From: Candidatus Accumulibacter proximus
GTDB lineage: Bacteria > Pseudomonadota > Gammaproteobacteria > Burkholderiales > Rhodocyclaceae
Assembly: GCA_016709675.1 (NCBI GenBank)
Contig: JADJMH010000040.1
Span: forward strand, 62,001-126,000
Length of the DNA: 64,000 nt
Direction of reading: 5' to 3'
Part shown: positions 55,323 through 64,000 of the stretch, in pieces
Layout: every line of letters begins with the position of its first letter
Numbering within the stretch: the stretch's first letter is position 1
Position numbers and translations under genes: made by a program
The notes under the pieces: model-generated
Told to the model about the DNA's origin: nothing
What the model saw: only the letters and a program-made list of their open reading frames with translations
Database searches by the model: none

Positions 55323-55506
55323 ACACTACCGCCACCCCACCGGTCACCCCCTACGCCGCCCCACGGCGGGCCGCCCGCCCGCCGCCCCGGCCCGGCCGCC
55401 GCCCGCGCCCCCCCCGGCGCGGCGGGCCCGCCGGCCCCCCGCCACCCGGGTCGCACCGCCAGCCGAGCCAGCGACTGCCGCGCCGCCCAGGTCAGCGGCT
55501 GGGTCA
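55319..55506 (+). other. Extremely C/G-rich tract at the HlyD start
   Basis: An ATG at 55319 overlapping the NodT stop opens MNTTATPPVTPYAAPRRA, a plausible start of the HlyD protein. It then enters a C/G-only stretch (about 55365–55450) and leaves the HlyD frame. The HlyD frame itself is open through the tract (PAEPATAAPPRSAAGS just before 55507). One or more indels in the tract would join the two. Confidence 0.55.
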
Positions 55507-56580
55507 ATGCTGACGCAATGGAAAAAGTGGCTGATTCCAGCCCTCATCGTCAGCGCCGTCGTAGTGGCCGCCCTGCTGGCCTGGCAAATGCTGCGCCCAA
55601 AGGGGCCTGGTGAAGGGTTCGTGAGCAGCAATGGCCGCATCGAGGCTACGGAAATCGACGTGTCAAGCAAGTTCAGCGGACGTGTGCAGGACATCCTGGT
55701 GGCCGATGGAGACTTCGTCACGGCGGGCCAGACGCTGGCGCACATGCAGGTGCAGACCCTCGAAGCGCAACGCGACGAAGCGAGCGCCAGGCACCAGCAA
55801 TCGATCACGGCGGTAGCCAGCGCCGAAGCCCAGGTCGCGGTGCGTGAAAGCGAGCGGCAAGCGGCGCTGGCCCTCGTTGCACAGCGCGAGAGCGAGCTGG
55901 ACGCCGCAAGAAGGCGTCTGGTGCGCTCGGAGACACTGACCCGCGAAGGCGCCTCGTCGGGGCAGGAACTCGACGATGATCGGGCCCGCGTGCGCAGCGT
56001 GCAGGCGGCGGTCGGCGCGGCCAGGGCGCAGGTACAGGCAGCGCAGGCGACCATCGCCGCCGCCCGTGCGCAGGTCGCCGGGGCACGCTCAACGGTTGAC
56101 GCTGCCCAGGCCACCATCGCCCGCATCAAGGTCGACATCGACGACAGTGCGCTCACCGCGCCGCGCGACGGCCGCGTGCAGTACCGCATTGCGCAGCCTG
56201 GCGAAGTGCTGGCGAGTGGCGGGAAAGTGCTCAACCTGGTGGATCTCAGCGACGTATTCATGACCTTCTTCGTGCCCGAAACCATTGCCGGCCAGCTGGC
56301 GATGGGCAGCGAAGTCCATATCGTGCTGGACGCCGCGCCGCAGTACGTGATCCCGGCCAGGGTCTCGTTCGTCGCCAGTACCGCGCAATTCACGCCGAAG
56401 ACCGTCGAGACGGCCAGCGAGCGGCAAAAGTTGATGTTCCGCGTCAAGGCGCAGATTGGCCGCGACCTGCTGCAGAAGAACCTGACGCAGATCAAGACCG
56501 GCCTGCCCGGAATCGCCTGGCTCAAGCTCGACAGCCAGGCTCCCTGGCCCGCTGAACTGGCGGTCAAGGTCCCGCAATGA
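55507..56580 (+). CDS. HlyD/YbhG-type membrane fusion protein
   Basis: The 357-residue protein has one membrane helix (LIPALIVSAVVVAALLAWQM), a lipoyl half-motif (GRIEATEIDVSSKFSGRVQD, VADGDFVTAGQTLAHMQ), a long coiled-coil hairpin (about residues 85–205) and the second half SALTAPRDGRVQYRIAQPGE. It links the ABC transporter to the outer-membrane channel. The true start may be 55319 (see the C-rich tract). Its stop overlaps the rbbA start (ATGA). Confidence 0.9.
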   Translation: MLTQWKKWLIPALIVSAVVVAALLAWQMLRPKGPGEGFVSSNGRIEATEIDVSSKFSGRVQDILVADGDFVTAGQTLAHMQVQTLEAQRDEASARHQQSITAVASAEAQVAVRESERQAALALVAQRESELDAARRRLVRSETLTREGASSGQELDDDRARVRSVQAAVGAARAQVQAAQATIAAARAQVAGARSTVDAAQATIARIKVDIDDSALTAPRDGRVQYRIAQPGEVLASGGKVLNLVDLSDVFMTFFVPETIAGQLAMGSEVHIVLDAAPQYVIPARVSFVASTAQFTPKTVETASERQKLMFRVKAQIGRDLLQKNLTQIKTGLPGIAWLKLDSQAPWPAELAVKVPQ

Positions 56581-59348
56581 GCGCAGGCAGCAAGCCGGCG
56601 GCCAGCGGCCCGGCGCCGGTGGTCCGGCTTGATGGTGTCAACCTGCGCTACGGCAAGACTGTCGCGCTCGACGACATCACGCTGGCGATCCCGGCCAGTT
56701 GCATGGTCGGCCTGATCGGTCCCGACGGCGTCGGCAAGTCGAGCCTGCTGGCGCTGATTTCCGGCGCGCGCAAGCTGCAGCAGGGGTCCTTGCAGGTGCT
56801 GGCCGGCGACATGGCGAGCAAGCGCCACCGCGACAGCATTTGCCCGCGCATCGCCTACATGCCACAGGGTCTGGGAAGTAACCTCTACCCGACGCTGTCG
56901 GTCGAGGAGAACCTGCAGTTCTTCGGTCGCCTGTTCGGCCACAACGCCGCCCAACGCCGCCAGCGCATCGACGAACTGACCGCCAGCACAGGCCTGCAGC
57001 CCTTTCTGCCGCGCCCGGCGGGCAAGCTCTCGGGCGGCATGAAGCAGAAACTCGGGCTCTGCAGCGCCTTGATCCACGACCCCGACCTGCTGATCCTCGA
57101 CGAACCGACGACCGGCGTCGACCCGCTGTCGCGCAAGCAATTCTGGGACCTGATCGACCATATCCGGGGCGAGCGCCGCGCCATGAGCGTCATCGTCGCC
57201 ACCGCCTACATGGAGGAGGCCGAACGCTTCGACTGGCTGGTGGCGATGGATGCAGGCAAGGTGCTGGCCACCGGCACCCCGGCTGAACTGCACAGCCGCA
57301 CCGCGACGGCGTCTCTCGATGAAGCCTTCATCGCGCTGCTGCCCGTCGAAGAGCGGCGCGGACACCAGGCCATCGTGGTGCCGCCGCTGGCCGTCAGCAC
57401 TACGGGTGGCGAAGAAAACATCGCCATCGAGGCCAGGGGCCTGACGATGCGCTTCGGAGACTTCGTCGCCGTCGACCACGTCGGCTTTCGCATCCGGCGC
57501 GGCGAAATTTTCGGCTTCCTCGGCTCCAACGGCTGCGGCAAGTCAACGACCATGAAAATGCTGACCGGCCTCTTGCCCGCCAGCGAGGGCAGCGCGCTGC
57601 TCTTCGGCCAGCCGGTCAATGCCCAGGATATCAATGCGCGGCGGCGCGTCGGCTACATGTCGCAGGCCTTCTCGCTCTACGGCGAGCTCACCGTGCGCCA
57701 GAACCTGGTGCTGCATGCGCGGCTGTTTTCCCTGCCCGAAGCTGCGATCGCCGCGCGCGTCGACGAACTGGTCAAACGCTTTGGCCTGACCAATGTCGTC
57801 GACACCCTGCCCAGCGACATGCCGCTTGGCATACGCCAGCGCCTGTCGCTGGCGGTAGCGGTGCTCCACAAACCCGAACTGCTGATCCTTGACGAACCAA
57901 CCTCGGGCGTCGACCCGATCGCACGCGACATGTTCTGGCAGTTGATGATCGACCTCTCGCGCCAGGACCAGGTGACGATCTTCATCTCGACCCACTTCAT
58001 GAACGAGGCGGCGCGCTGCGATCGCATCTCGCTGATGCACGCCGGCCGCGTACTGGTCAGCGACAGCCCGGCCCAACTGATGCGCCAGCGCGGCACCCAA
58101 AGCCTGGAGCAGGCTTTCGTTTCGCATCTCGAGGAAGCCTCGGCAAGCTCCGAAAAAGTGGCCGTGCCGGCCGCCGTGACGCCGTCGCCGGCCGCCCTGC
58201 CCCGCTCCATCACCCCGCGCTGGGGCTTCGACCCGGGCCGCGCCTTCAGCTACACCCTGCGCGAAACGCTGGAACTGCGGCGCGACCCTGTGCGCGCGAC
58301 GCTGGCGTTGCTGGGCTCGGCGATCCTGATGTTCATCATCGGCTACGGCATCAATCTGGACGTTGAGAACCTTACTTACGCCATGCTCGACCGCGACCAG
58401 ACCGTGCTCAGCCAGAACTATTCGCTCAACCTCTCGGGGTCGCGCTATTTCCTCGAGAAGCCGCCGATTGCCGACTACGAAGACCTCGACCGGCGCATGC
58501 GCAACGGCGAACTGTCTCTGGCCATCGAGATTCCGCCGGGATTTGCACGCGACATCGAGCGCGGCACGCCGGTAGCGATCGGCGCCTGGGTCGACGGCGC
58601 CATGCCGACGCGCGCCGAGACCGTTCGCGGCTACGTTCAGGCCATGCACCAGATGTGGCTCGCCGACATGGCGAGACATCGGCTGGGGATCACGCTGACC
58701 TCGCCCAGCACGCTGGAAACCCGCTACCGTTACAACCCGGACGTCAAGAGCCTGCCGGCCATGGTTCCCGCCCAGCTCCCGATGCTGCTGATGATGATTC
58801 CGGCGATGCTCGCGGCGCTGTCGGTGGTACGTGAGAAGGAACTGGGGTCGATCATCAATCTCTACGTCACCCCGGTGACGCGCAGCGAGTTCCTGCTCGG
58901 CAAGCAGTTGCCCTACATCGCGCTGGCGATGGTCAACTTCCTGCTGCTGGCGCTGATGGCGGTGACGGTCTTCGGGGTGCCGATCAAGGGCAGCTTCCTC
59001 ACCCTGGCGCTGGGAGCGCTGATCTTCGTCGTCTGCTCGACCGGCTTCGGCCTGCTGGTCTCGACCTTCACCCGCAGCCAGATCGCCGCGATGTTCGTGA
59101 CCATGATCGGCACCATCATCCCCTGCGTGCAGTTCTCCGGCCTGCTCAACCCGGTGTCGTCGCTCGAAGGCATCGGCGCCTTCATCGGGCACATTTACCC
59201 GGCGACCCATTTCCTGACCATCAGCCGCGGCGTGTTCAGCAAGGGGCTTGGCATTTTCAGCCTCGGCCCCTCGTTCTGGGCGCTGCTCGCCGCCGTCCCG
59301 GTGATCCTCGGCCTGGCCATCGCGCTGCTCAGGAAGCAGGAGGCCTGA
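56577..59348 (+). CDS. rbbA: RbbA/YhiH-type ABC transporter: two ATPase domains plus permease
   Basis: The 923-residue protein carries two nucleotide-binding domains: Walker A GPDGVGKSS (about residue 52) with LSGGMKQKLGL and LLILDEPTTGVD; then GSNGCGKST (about 318) with the degenerate signature LPLGIRQRLSLA and LLILDEPTSGVD. An ABC-2 permease domain follows from about residue 560 (ALLGSAILMFIIGYGI, MLLMMIPAMLAALSVVREKE). In E. coli this fused protein is known as ribosome-associated ATPase RbbA, but the operon here (NodT–HlyD–RbbA–YhhJ) indicates an export pump. Confidence 0.92.
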   Translation: MSAGSKPAASGPAPVVRLDGVNLRYGKTVALDDITLAIPASCMVGLIGPDGVGKSSLLALISGARKLQQGSLQVLAGDMASKRHRDSICPRIAYMPQGLGSNLYPTLSVEENLQFFGRLFGHNAAQRRQRIDELTASTGLQPFLPRPAGKLSGGMKQKLGLCSALIHDPDLLILDEPTTGVDPLSRKQFWDLIDHIRGERRAMSVIVATAYMEEAERFDWLVAMDAGKVLATGTPAELHSRTATASLDEAFIALLPVEERRGHQAIVVPPLAVSTTGGEENIAIEARGLTMRFGDFVAVDHVGFRIRRGEIFGFLGSNGCGKSTTMKMLTGLLPASEGSALLFGQPVNAQDINARRRVGYMSQAFSLYGELTVRQNLVLHARLFSLPEAAIAARVDELVKRFGLTNVVDTLPSDMPLGIRQRLSLAVAVLHKPELLILDEPTSGVDPIARDMFWQLMIDLSRQDQVTIFISTHFMNEAARCDRISLMHAGRVLVSDSPAQLMRQRGTQSLEQAFVSHLEEASASSEKVAVPAAVTPSPAALPRSITPRWGFDPGRAFSYTLRETLELRRDPVRATLALLGSAILMFIIGYGINLDVENLTYAMLDRDQTVLSQNYSLNLSGSRYFLEKPPIADYEDLDRRMRNGELSLAIEIPPGFARDIERGTPVAIGAWVDGAMPTRAETVRGYVQAMHQMWLADMARHRLGITLTSPSTLETRYRYNPDVKSLPAMVPAQLPMLLMMIPAMLAALSVVREKELGSIINLYVTPVTRSEFLLGKQLPYIALAMVNFLLLALMAVTVFGVPIKGSFLTLALGALIFVVCSTGFGLLVSTFTRSQIAAMFVTMIGTIIPCVQFSGLLNPVSSLEGIGAFIGHIYPATHFLTISRGVFSKGLGIFSLGPSFWALLAAVPVILGLAIALLRKQEA

Positions 59349-59352
59349 GCCC

Positions 59353-60477
59353 GTGATCAGCAGCAAGAACGTATTCCGCCTCGGCGTCAAGGAACTGTGG
59401 AGCCTGTTGCGCGACCCGATGATGCTGGTACTGATCGCCTGGACCTTCACCGTGGCAATCTACGTCGCGGCCACGGCCATGCCCGACAGCTTGCACAATG
59501 CGCCGATCGCGATTGTCGATGAGGACGGTTCGCCGCTCTCGGCTCGCATTGTGTCGAGCTTCTACCCGCCGCATTTCAAGATGCCGGACATGGTTTCGCT
59601 GGCCGAGGTGGATGCTGGCATGGACCGCGGTGACTACACCTTTGCACTCGACATTCCGCCGAACTTCCAAAGCGACGTACTGGCCGGGCGCACGCCGGCA
59701 ATGCAGCTCAACATCGACGCCACGCGCATGGGCCAGGCCTTCACCGGCAACGCCTACATCCAGCAGATCGTCACCAGCGAGGTCAATGAATTCATCAAGC
59801 GCCATCGCAGCTCGGCAGTGCCGCCGGTCGATCTCGCGCTGCGCATGCGCTTCAACCCCAATCTCGAGCAAGCGTGGTTCGGCTCGCTGATGGAGATCAT
59901 CAACAACGTGACCATGCTGTCGATCATCCTGACGGGTGCGGCGCTGATCCGCGAACGCGAGCATGGCACCATTGAACACCTGCTGGTGATGCCGGTAACG
60001 CCCACCGAAATCATGCTGGCCAAGGTCTGGTCGATGGGCCTGGTGGTCCTGCTGGCCGCTCTGGTGGCGCTGGTCTTCGTCGTCCAGGGGGCATTGCGGG
60101 TGCCGATCCAGGGCTCGGTGGCGCTGTTCATGCTGTCTGCTACGCTGCACCTGTTCGCCACTACCTCGATGGGAATTTTCCTGGCGACGCTGGCGCGCTC
60201 GATGCCGCAGTTCGGCATGCTGCTGGTCCTGGTGTTGTTGCCGCTGCAAATGCTGTCGGGCGGCAGCACGCCCTACGAGAGCATGCCGCAACTGGTGCAG
60301 GGCATCATGCAGGTAGCGCCGACGACGCACTTCGTTTCGGCCGGCCAGGCGATTCTCTATCGCGGCGCCGGAATCGACGTGGTATGGCCGCAGCTTCTGG
60401 CCATTCTGGCGATTGGCAGCCTCCTGTTCATCGCCTCACTGAGCCGCTTTCGCAAGACCATCAGCCAGATGGCGTGA
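59353..60477 (+). CDS. yhhJ: YhhJ-type ABC-2 permease
   Basis: The 374-residue membrane protein has one N-terminal helix (MLVLIAWTFTVAIYVAATAM), a large periplasmic loop and five C-terminal helices (MEIINNVTMLSIILTGAALI, LLAALVALVFVVQGAL, MLLVLVLLPLQMLSGG). It pairs with the permease half of RbbA. The start is the GTG at 59353, 4 bp after rbbA. It is the last gene of the efflux operon. Confidence 0.92.
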   Translation: MISSKNVFRLGVKELWSLLRDPMMLVLIAWTFTVAIYVAATAMPDSLHNAPIAIVDEDGSPLSARIVSSFYPPHFKMPDMVSLAEVDAGMDRGDYTFALDIPPNFQSDVLAGRTPAMQLNIDATRMGQAFTGNAYIQQIVTSEVNEFIKRHRSSAVPPVDLALRMRFNPNLEQAWFGSLMEIINNVTMLSIILTGAALIREREHGTIEHLLVMPVTPTEIMLAKVWSMGLVVLLAALVALVFVVQGALRVPIQGSVALFMLSATLHLFATTSMGIFLATLARSMPQFGMLLVLVLLPLQMLSGGSTPYESMPQLVQGIMQVAPTTHFVSAGQAILYRGAGIDVVWPQLLAILAIGSLLFIASLSRFRKTISQMA

Positions 60478-60790
60478 GCACTCGGTTGCGCCGAAGGATC
60501 GCCTGAAGAGTATCGGCTTCAATTTGCTCTGGCCATCGGCCTGCGGGACGGGTCGCGCTTTCTGGACCACCGCGCCTTCACGGTGCAGGATCTGCGCATC
60601 GGCCCGCACACCCCCGCGTCCTGCTCGAGCGGCGCGCAAGCCCGGGCACTGATCGCACCGCTATTGGCCAAGGTGGCCCGGCAGAGCTAGACTGCACGCA
60701 CCAGGCCGCACTCCTCGGGAAGTCAGGAGTGCAGGTCAAGCTGCCCGAAGCAGGAAGCCGGCTTTGCCAACCAACGAAAGGTCACCTCGC
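60478..60790. other. About 310 bp without a recognisable gene
   Basis: A plus-strand frame (FALAIGLRDGSRFLDHRAFT … IAPLLAKVARQS, ending 60690) is open but begins at no clear start and matches nothing I know. It may be a gene remnant. Confidence 0.35.
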
Positions 60791-60946
60791 ATGGACATGA
60801 AACTCACGAACAGGCTCGCGCTGGTCTCTGGCAGCACGGCTGGAATTGGCTACGCGATCGCCAACGCGCTTGCCGGCGAAGGCTCCCCGGTCATCGTCAA
60901 TGGCCGCACGCAGGCTGCCGTTGACGCAGCGGTGACGGCGGGGTGA
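60791..60946 (+). pseudogene. Short-chain dehydrogenase N-terminal remnant
   Basis: The first 51 codons of an SDR are present: MDMKLTNRLALVSGSTAGIG with the dinucleotide-binding TGxxxGIG-type motif (SGSTAGIG), then VIVNGRTQAAVDAAV. A TGA follows. The catalytic YxxxK and the rest (about 200 residues) are absent. The sequence then changes abruptly to the DUF2126 gene. Confidence 0.65.
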
Positions 60947-60974
60947 TCAAGAGTACGTTCGGAGGGTGGCGACG

Positions 60975-63197
60975 ATGACCCCGGCGTCTACCCTCGATGA
61001 AGAATTCGCCGCGGCCGTCAGCCGTCACGACGCCCGGATCGCTGCCCTGGGCCTGAGCATCTGGGTCGGCTCCGAGCCGACCTTTACCGACCCGTGCGCA
61101 CAGTCGCCGGAATGGCTGACCAAGGCGTTGGGCGGCGCCAAGGAACAACGGGCCGAAGCACTGCTCCGCGAGTTCTGCCAGCGCCTCCCCGGTGGCCTGC
61201 TGCTGCGCAGCGTCGGACGGCAGTATCCCGGCGAGGATCGACCGCGCTGGAACCTGGGCCTTTACCGGCGGCGCAACGGCGAGCCGGTCTGGCCGGGGCC
61301 CCCCGACCCGATGCTGGCCGCACGCGCGAGCGCCAGCCTGCCCCGGCCCAGCAAAGACGCCACAAGACTCGCTCCAGCCGACCTCAGTCGCTGGGCCACC
61401 GCCCTGGCCGCTGGCCTGGCAGCGCGCGGCTGGCTGGTCACCCCGCTTGCGGTCGACGAACCGTTCGAACGACGCCTGCTGATGCGCACCGACGCCGCCG
61501 CCGTCGCGCCGGATGCCACTGATCCTCGCCTGTGGCGCAACCCGGTCGACGCCCGCCCCACCCCGGCCAGCGGTCTGCGCGATGAACTCGCCGAGTCGGG
61601 CGCCTATCTCTTCGTGCTGCACCTGCACGAGCTGGACGGAGTGCCGACGGCGCGCCTCGAACTGCCGATGATCGCCGAGGTTCCGACGTTCCTGGCGGTT
61701 CTGGAGACCGTCGCGCAGGCCTCCCTCGCCAGCCATCTGCCGACGCTGCTCCTCGCCGGCTACCCGCCGCCGGTCGATGCGACGGTCGAGTGGACCACCG
61801 TCACGCCGGACCCGGCGGTGATCGAGATCAACAGTGCCCCGAGCCAGGATGCTGCCGACTTCCTGCGGCGCAGCAGCGAGATCCACGCCGCGGCGGTGGC
61901 ACAGGGTCTGGCCCCCTATCGGCTGTACTTCAACGGCACCGTCGCCGACTCCGGCGGCGCCGGCCAGATCACCCTCGGCGGCCCGTCGCCGACACACAGC
62001 CCCTTCCTGCGCGAGCCCCGCCTGCTGCCCCGCCTGGTCGGCTTCCTCAACCGTCACCCGGCGCTGTCGTATCTCTATTCGCACGACTTCGTCGGCAGCA
62101 GCGGCCAGTCGGTGCGCGCCGACGAGCGCGGCATGGACGCGGTAGACGAACTGGATCTGACGCTGGCCCTGCTCGAACGTAGCGAGAAGATCTCGCCGGA
62201 ACTCCTCTGGCACAGCCTGGCACCGTTTCTCTGCGATGCCTCGGGCAACAGCCATCGCGCCGAAATGAACATCGAGAAGCTGTGGAATCCCTTCCTGGCC
62301 GGGCGAGGCAGGCAGGGACTGGTCGAATTCCGCGCCTTGCGCATGCAGCACACGCCGCAACGGGCCACCGCCCTGGCCTGCCTGCTGCGTGCCATCGTGG
62401 CCATGCTGACGCGCGAAACGTCGGCCGTGCCGCTGATCGACTGGGGCCGCGAACTGCACGAACGCTTTGCCCTGCCCTTCTACCTCGAGCAGGACCTGCG
62501 CGCCGTCCTGCAGGAACTGGCCGTCGCCGGACTGGGCCTCGACGAGGCGATCGAGGCGGTGCTCCTGCGCGACGAATGCCGCTTCTGGGGGCAGGTCACG
62601 CTGCCCGGCTGTAGTCTGGAAGTGCGACGCGCCCTCGAGTTCTGGCCGCTGCTGGGTGACGCCGCCAGCCCCGAGCAGGGCGGCAGTTCCCGCCTGGTCG
62701 ACGCCAGCACGGCGCGCATCGAGCTGCGCCTGCGACCCGCCGACGGCGGCGCCTGGGATGACTGGCAGATCATCGCCGCCGGTGTTGCCCTGCCGCTGCG
62801 GCGGGAAGGCGATGGCCGCGGCGAGCTTGGCGTCTTCGGCCTGCGCTACCGCAGCTTCGTCCCCGGCTGGGGTCTGCATCCCGCGCTGCCCGCGCAGGCG
62901 CCGCTGCGGCTACGTCTACGTCATCCCGAACAGGCCACCGATCACCTCGTCACGCTGCACGAATGGCGCCCCGACGGCGCGGGCTACGCCGGCCTCCCCG
63001 CCGACCTGGCAGCCGCCGCTGCGCGCCGCGCCGAGCGCTTGACCCTCGAAGTCCTGCCGCGCGACCCGGCCGTGCCAGTACGCACTGCCCCGGTCCGCGG
63101 TCTCGGCCCTTTCTGCCTCGACCTGCGCTGCCTGCCCGACGGATGGCGTCGGTCGGCAGTCGACCATTTGCCGCCGTTCGATGATTCCGGAACGTAG
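60975..63197 (+). CDS. DUF2126 family protein (transglutaminase-associated)
   Basis: The 740-residue protein matches the C-terminal DUF2126 portion of large transglutaminase-like proteins: LGLSIWVGSEPTFTDP, PRWNLGLYRRRNGEPVWPGP, EINSAPSQDAADF, GGAGQITLGGPSPTHSPFLR and MNIEKLWNPFLAGRGRQGLV. Full-length relatives (about 1,100 residues) carry an N-terminal transglutaminase domain that is absent here. A GGAGG lies 8 bp before the ATG at 60975, supporting a genuine start and hence a short form. It may act with a separate ligase or protease in peptide modification. Confidence 0.82.
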   Translation: MTPASTLDEEFAAAVSRHDARIAALGLSIWVGSEPTFTDPCAQSPEWLTKALGGAKEQRAEALLREFCQRLPGGLLLRSVGRQYPGEDRPRWNLGLYRRRNGEPVWPGPPDPMLAARASASLPRPSKDATRLAPADLSRWATALAAGLAARGWLVTPLAVDEPFERRLLMRTDAAAVAPDATDPRLWRNPVDARPTPASGLRDELAESGAYLFVLHLHELDGVPTARLELPMIAEVPTFLAVLETVAQASLASHLPTLLLAGYPPPVDATVEWTTVTPDPAVIEINSAPSQDAADFLRRSSEIHAAAVAQGLAPYRLYFNGTVADSGGAGQITLGGPSPTHSPFLREPRLLPRLVGFLNRHPALSYLYSHDFVGSSGQSVRADERGMDAVDELDLTLALLERSEKISPELLWHSLAPFLCDASGNSHRAEMNIEKLWNPFLAGRGRQGLVEFRALRMQHTPQRATALACLLRAIVAMLTRETSAVPLIDWGRELHERFALPFYLEQDLRAVLQELAVAGLGLDEAIEAVLLRDECRFWGQVTLPGCSLEVRRALEFWPLLGDAASPEQGGSSRLVDASTARIELRLRPADGGAWDDWQIIAAGVALPLRREGDGRGELGVFGLRYRSFVPGWGLHPALPAQAPLRLRLRHPEQATDHLVTLHEWRPDGAGYAGLPADLAAAAARRAERLTLEVLPRDPAVPVRTAPVRGLGPFCLDLRCLPDGWRRSAVDHLPPFDDSGT

Positions 63198-63416
63198 CCG
63201 TCCAAACGACAGCTGCAGTTCGGAAGCGGCGGGAAGGCCACTTCACACAACTCGGCATGAACGGACGGTGACGATCGGAGTTCTCAGCGTCAGCAATAAA
63301 TCGGTCAGCGGTCGCAGTCCAGGAATTCGACGCCAACGACCGCTTGGCGCCTCAGAGCCAAAGCCGGCAAAGACTGCTATCTCGTGATTTCATGCGGTCG
63401 TGGCGCTGAGATGCAA

Positions 63417-64000
63417 CTACCTCTTGGGTTCCTCATCGGCGTTGTAAAGCTCTCGCTTGGCGAGCTCCTCGATGAGGTCGAAGACCTCAGGCTGCACGCT
63501 CAACGCGTACTGCTTTCGGCGGTTCTTCGAGACCACGCCGCTGGCCTGCAAGGCAGAGGTAATCAGCAAATGCAGGTCGTTGTTTCGTACGTCGTATTCT
63601 GTATTGACGGCTTCCCTGATCCGGTCGAAGCGCGCCAGATGTTCGGTCTCCTGGCGCAAATGCACATCGAGGGCCTGCTCGGCCATGCGGAACCCGAAGT
63701 CAACGCACGGCGTTGCGTCCCAATAGCGGTAGATCGTATCGCGTCCACAGAACACAAAGTCGAACTGATCCTCATCGATCCATCGCACGTCCCACAGCTT
63801 CCGCGCCGGTTTGGAAAAGGTCTCGAGCGTTTCGAGGTAAGACGTCTCTTCGCGCTTCATCGCAATCGAAACCGGCAACAGCAATCCCTTGTCGAGTCGT
63901 CCTGATTGGCACAACGCATGGTGAAAAAGGAAGCGCGACAGGCGGCCGTTGCCGTCCATGAAGGGGTGCAGATAGACGAAGCCGAACGACGAGATGGCGG
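63417..64000 (-). CDS. Fic-domain protein, C-terminal part (5' end beyond the window)
   Basis: The minus strand entering from the right edge reads FGFVYLHPFMDGNGRLSRFL, the complete Fic active-site motif HPFxDGNGRxxR, which transfers AMP or another phosphoryl group to target proteins. About 180 residues follow, ending with a winged-helix-like region (LHLLITSALQASGVVSKNRR). The C-terminal extension fits the class with a DNA-binding tail. The inhibitory helix, if any, would be N-terminal and is outside the window. Confidence 0.85.
   Translation of the reverse strand, partial: AISSFGFVYLHPFMDGNGRLSRFLFHHALCQSGRLDKGLLLPVSIAMKREETSYLETLETFSKPARKLWDVRWIDEDQFDFVFCGRDTIYRYWDATPCVDFGFRMAEQALDVHLRQETEHLARFDRIREAVNTEYDVRNNDLHLLITSALQASGVVSKNRRKQYALSVQPEVFDLIEELAKRELYNADEEPKR

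Overview
The window is GC-rich and gene-dense. It carries the conserved run hfq–hflX–hflK–hflC–DUF2065–hisZ–purA, plus a Gcr-type recombinase, a phasin-like protein and a pqiAABC cluster. This points to a betaproteobacterium, most likely of the Rhodocyclales and reminiscent of 'Candidatus Accumulibacter'. The lineage is inferred from gene order and style, not from a marker search.

Layout. Positions 1–3500 form a rearranged island. A 199-bp piece of yaaA is duplicated on both sides of a vapB antitoxin, a vapC stub fused in frame to the yaaA tail, a phosphoenolpyruvate carboxylase fragment and an OLD-type ATPase/TOPRIM nuclease. 3.5–19.7 kb is mostly housekeeping: Gcr protein, DUF2934 protein, K+ channel, NnrU, tRNA-Gly(CCC), a TrmB-like methyltransferase, DusC, a diguanylate cyclase, a GCS2 ligase with an M14 peptidase, an unlisted 43-residue CcoQ, a phospholipase D family protein and an ABC exporter. 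19.8–27.1 kb holds a TIR–CHASE2 receptor (frameshifted) with a FecR lipoprotein, an MscS channel, a phasin-like protein and an unknown protein. 27.2–33.6 kb is the purA-to-hfq cluster. 33.6–36 kb is gene debris around psd.

The most notable region is 36.3–45.2 kb. A four-gene operon encodes a TIR protein, a MoxR AAA+ ATPase, a vWA protein and a large protein ending in a formylglycine-generating-enzyme (FGE/SUMF1, C-type-lectin fold) domain. This layout resembles the vWA–MoxR-centred bacterial conflict systems. The FGE C-terminus is the variable repeat (VR1) of a diversity-generating retroelement (DGR). The template repeat (TR) lies 124 bp downstream, followed by an avd gene on the opposite strand, a reverse transcriptase gene, and a second stand-alone FGE gene on the minus strand with its own VR2. 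By hand alignment VR1 and VR2 each differ from the TR at 19 sites, and all of these are adenines in the TR. The reverse transcriptase is broken by a one-base frameshift and by a 166-bp MITE with a TTA target duplication, so the machine appears recently active but disabled here unless rescued in trans.

45.5–64 kb carries a lipoprotein, an eight-CxxCH membrane-anchored cytochrome with TPRs (frameshifted), pqiAABC, decayed fatty-acid-synthesis genes, a NodT–HlyD–RbbA–YhhJ export operon, a DUF2126 protein and the C-terminal part of a Fic protein cut by the window edge.

Several otherwise intact genes carry single-base frameshifts in or near G/C runs. Base-calling or assembly error should be excluded before those genes are called dead.
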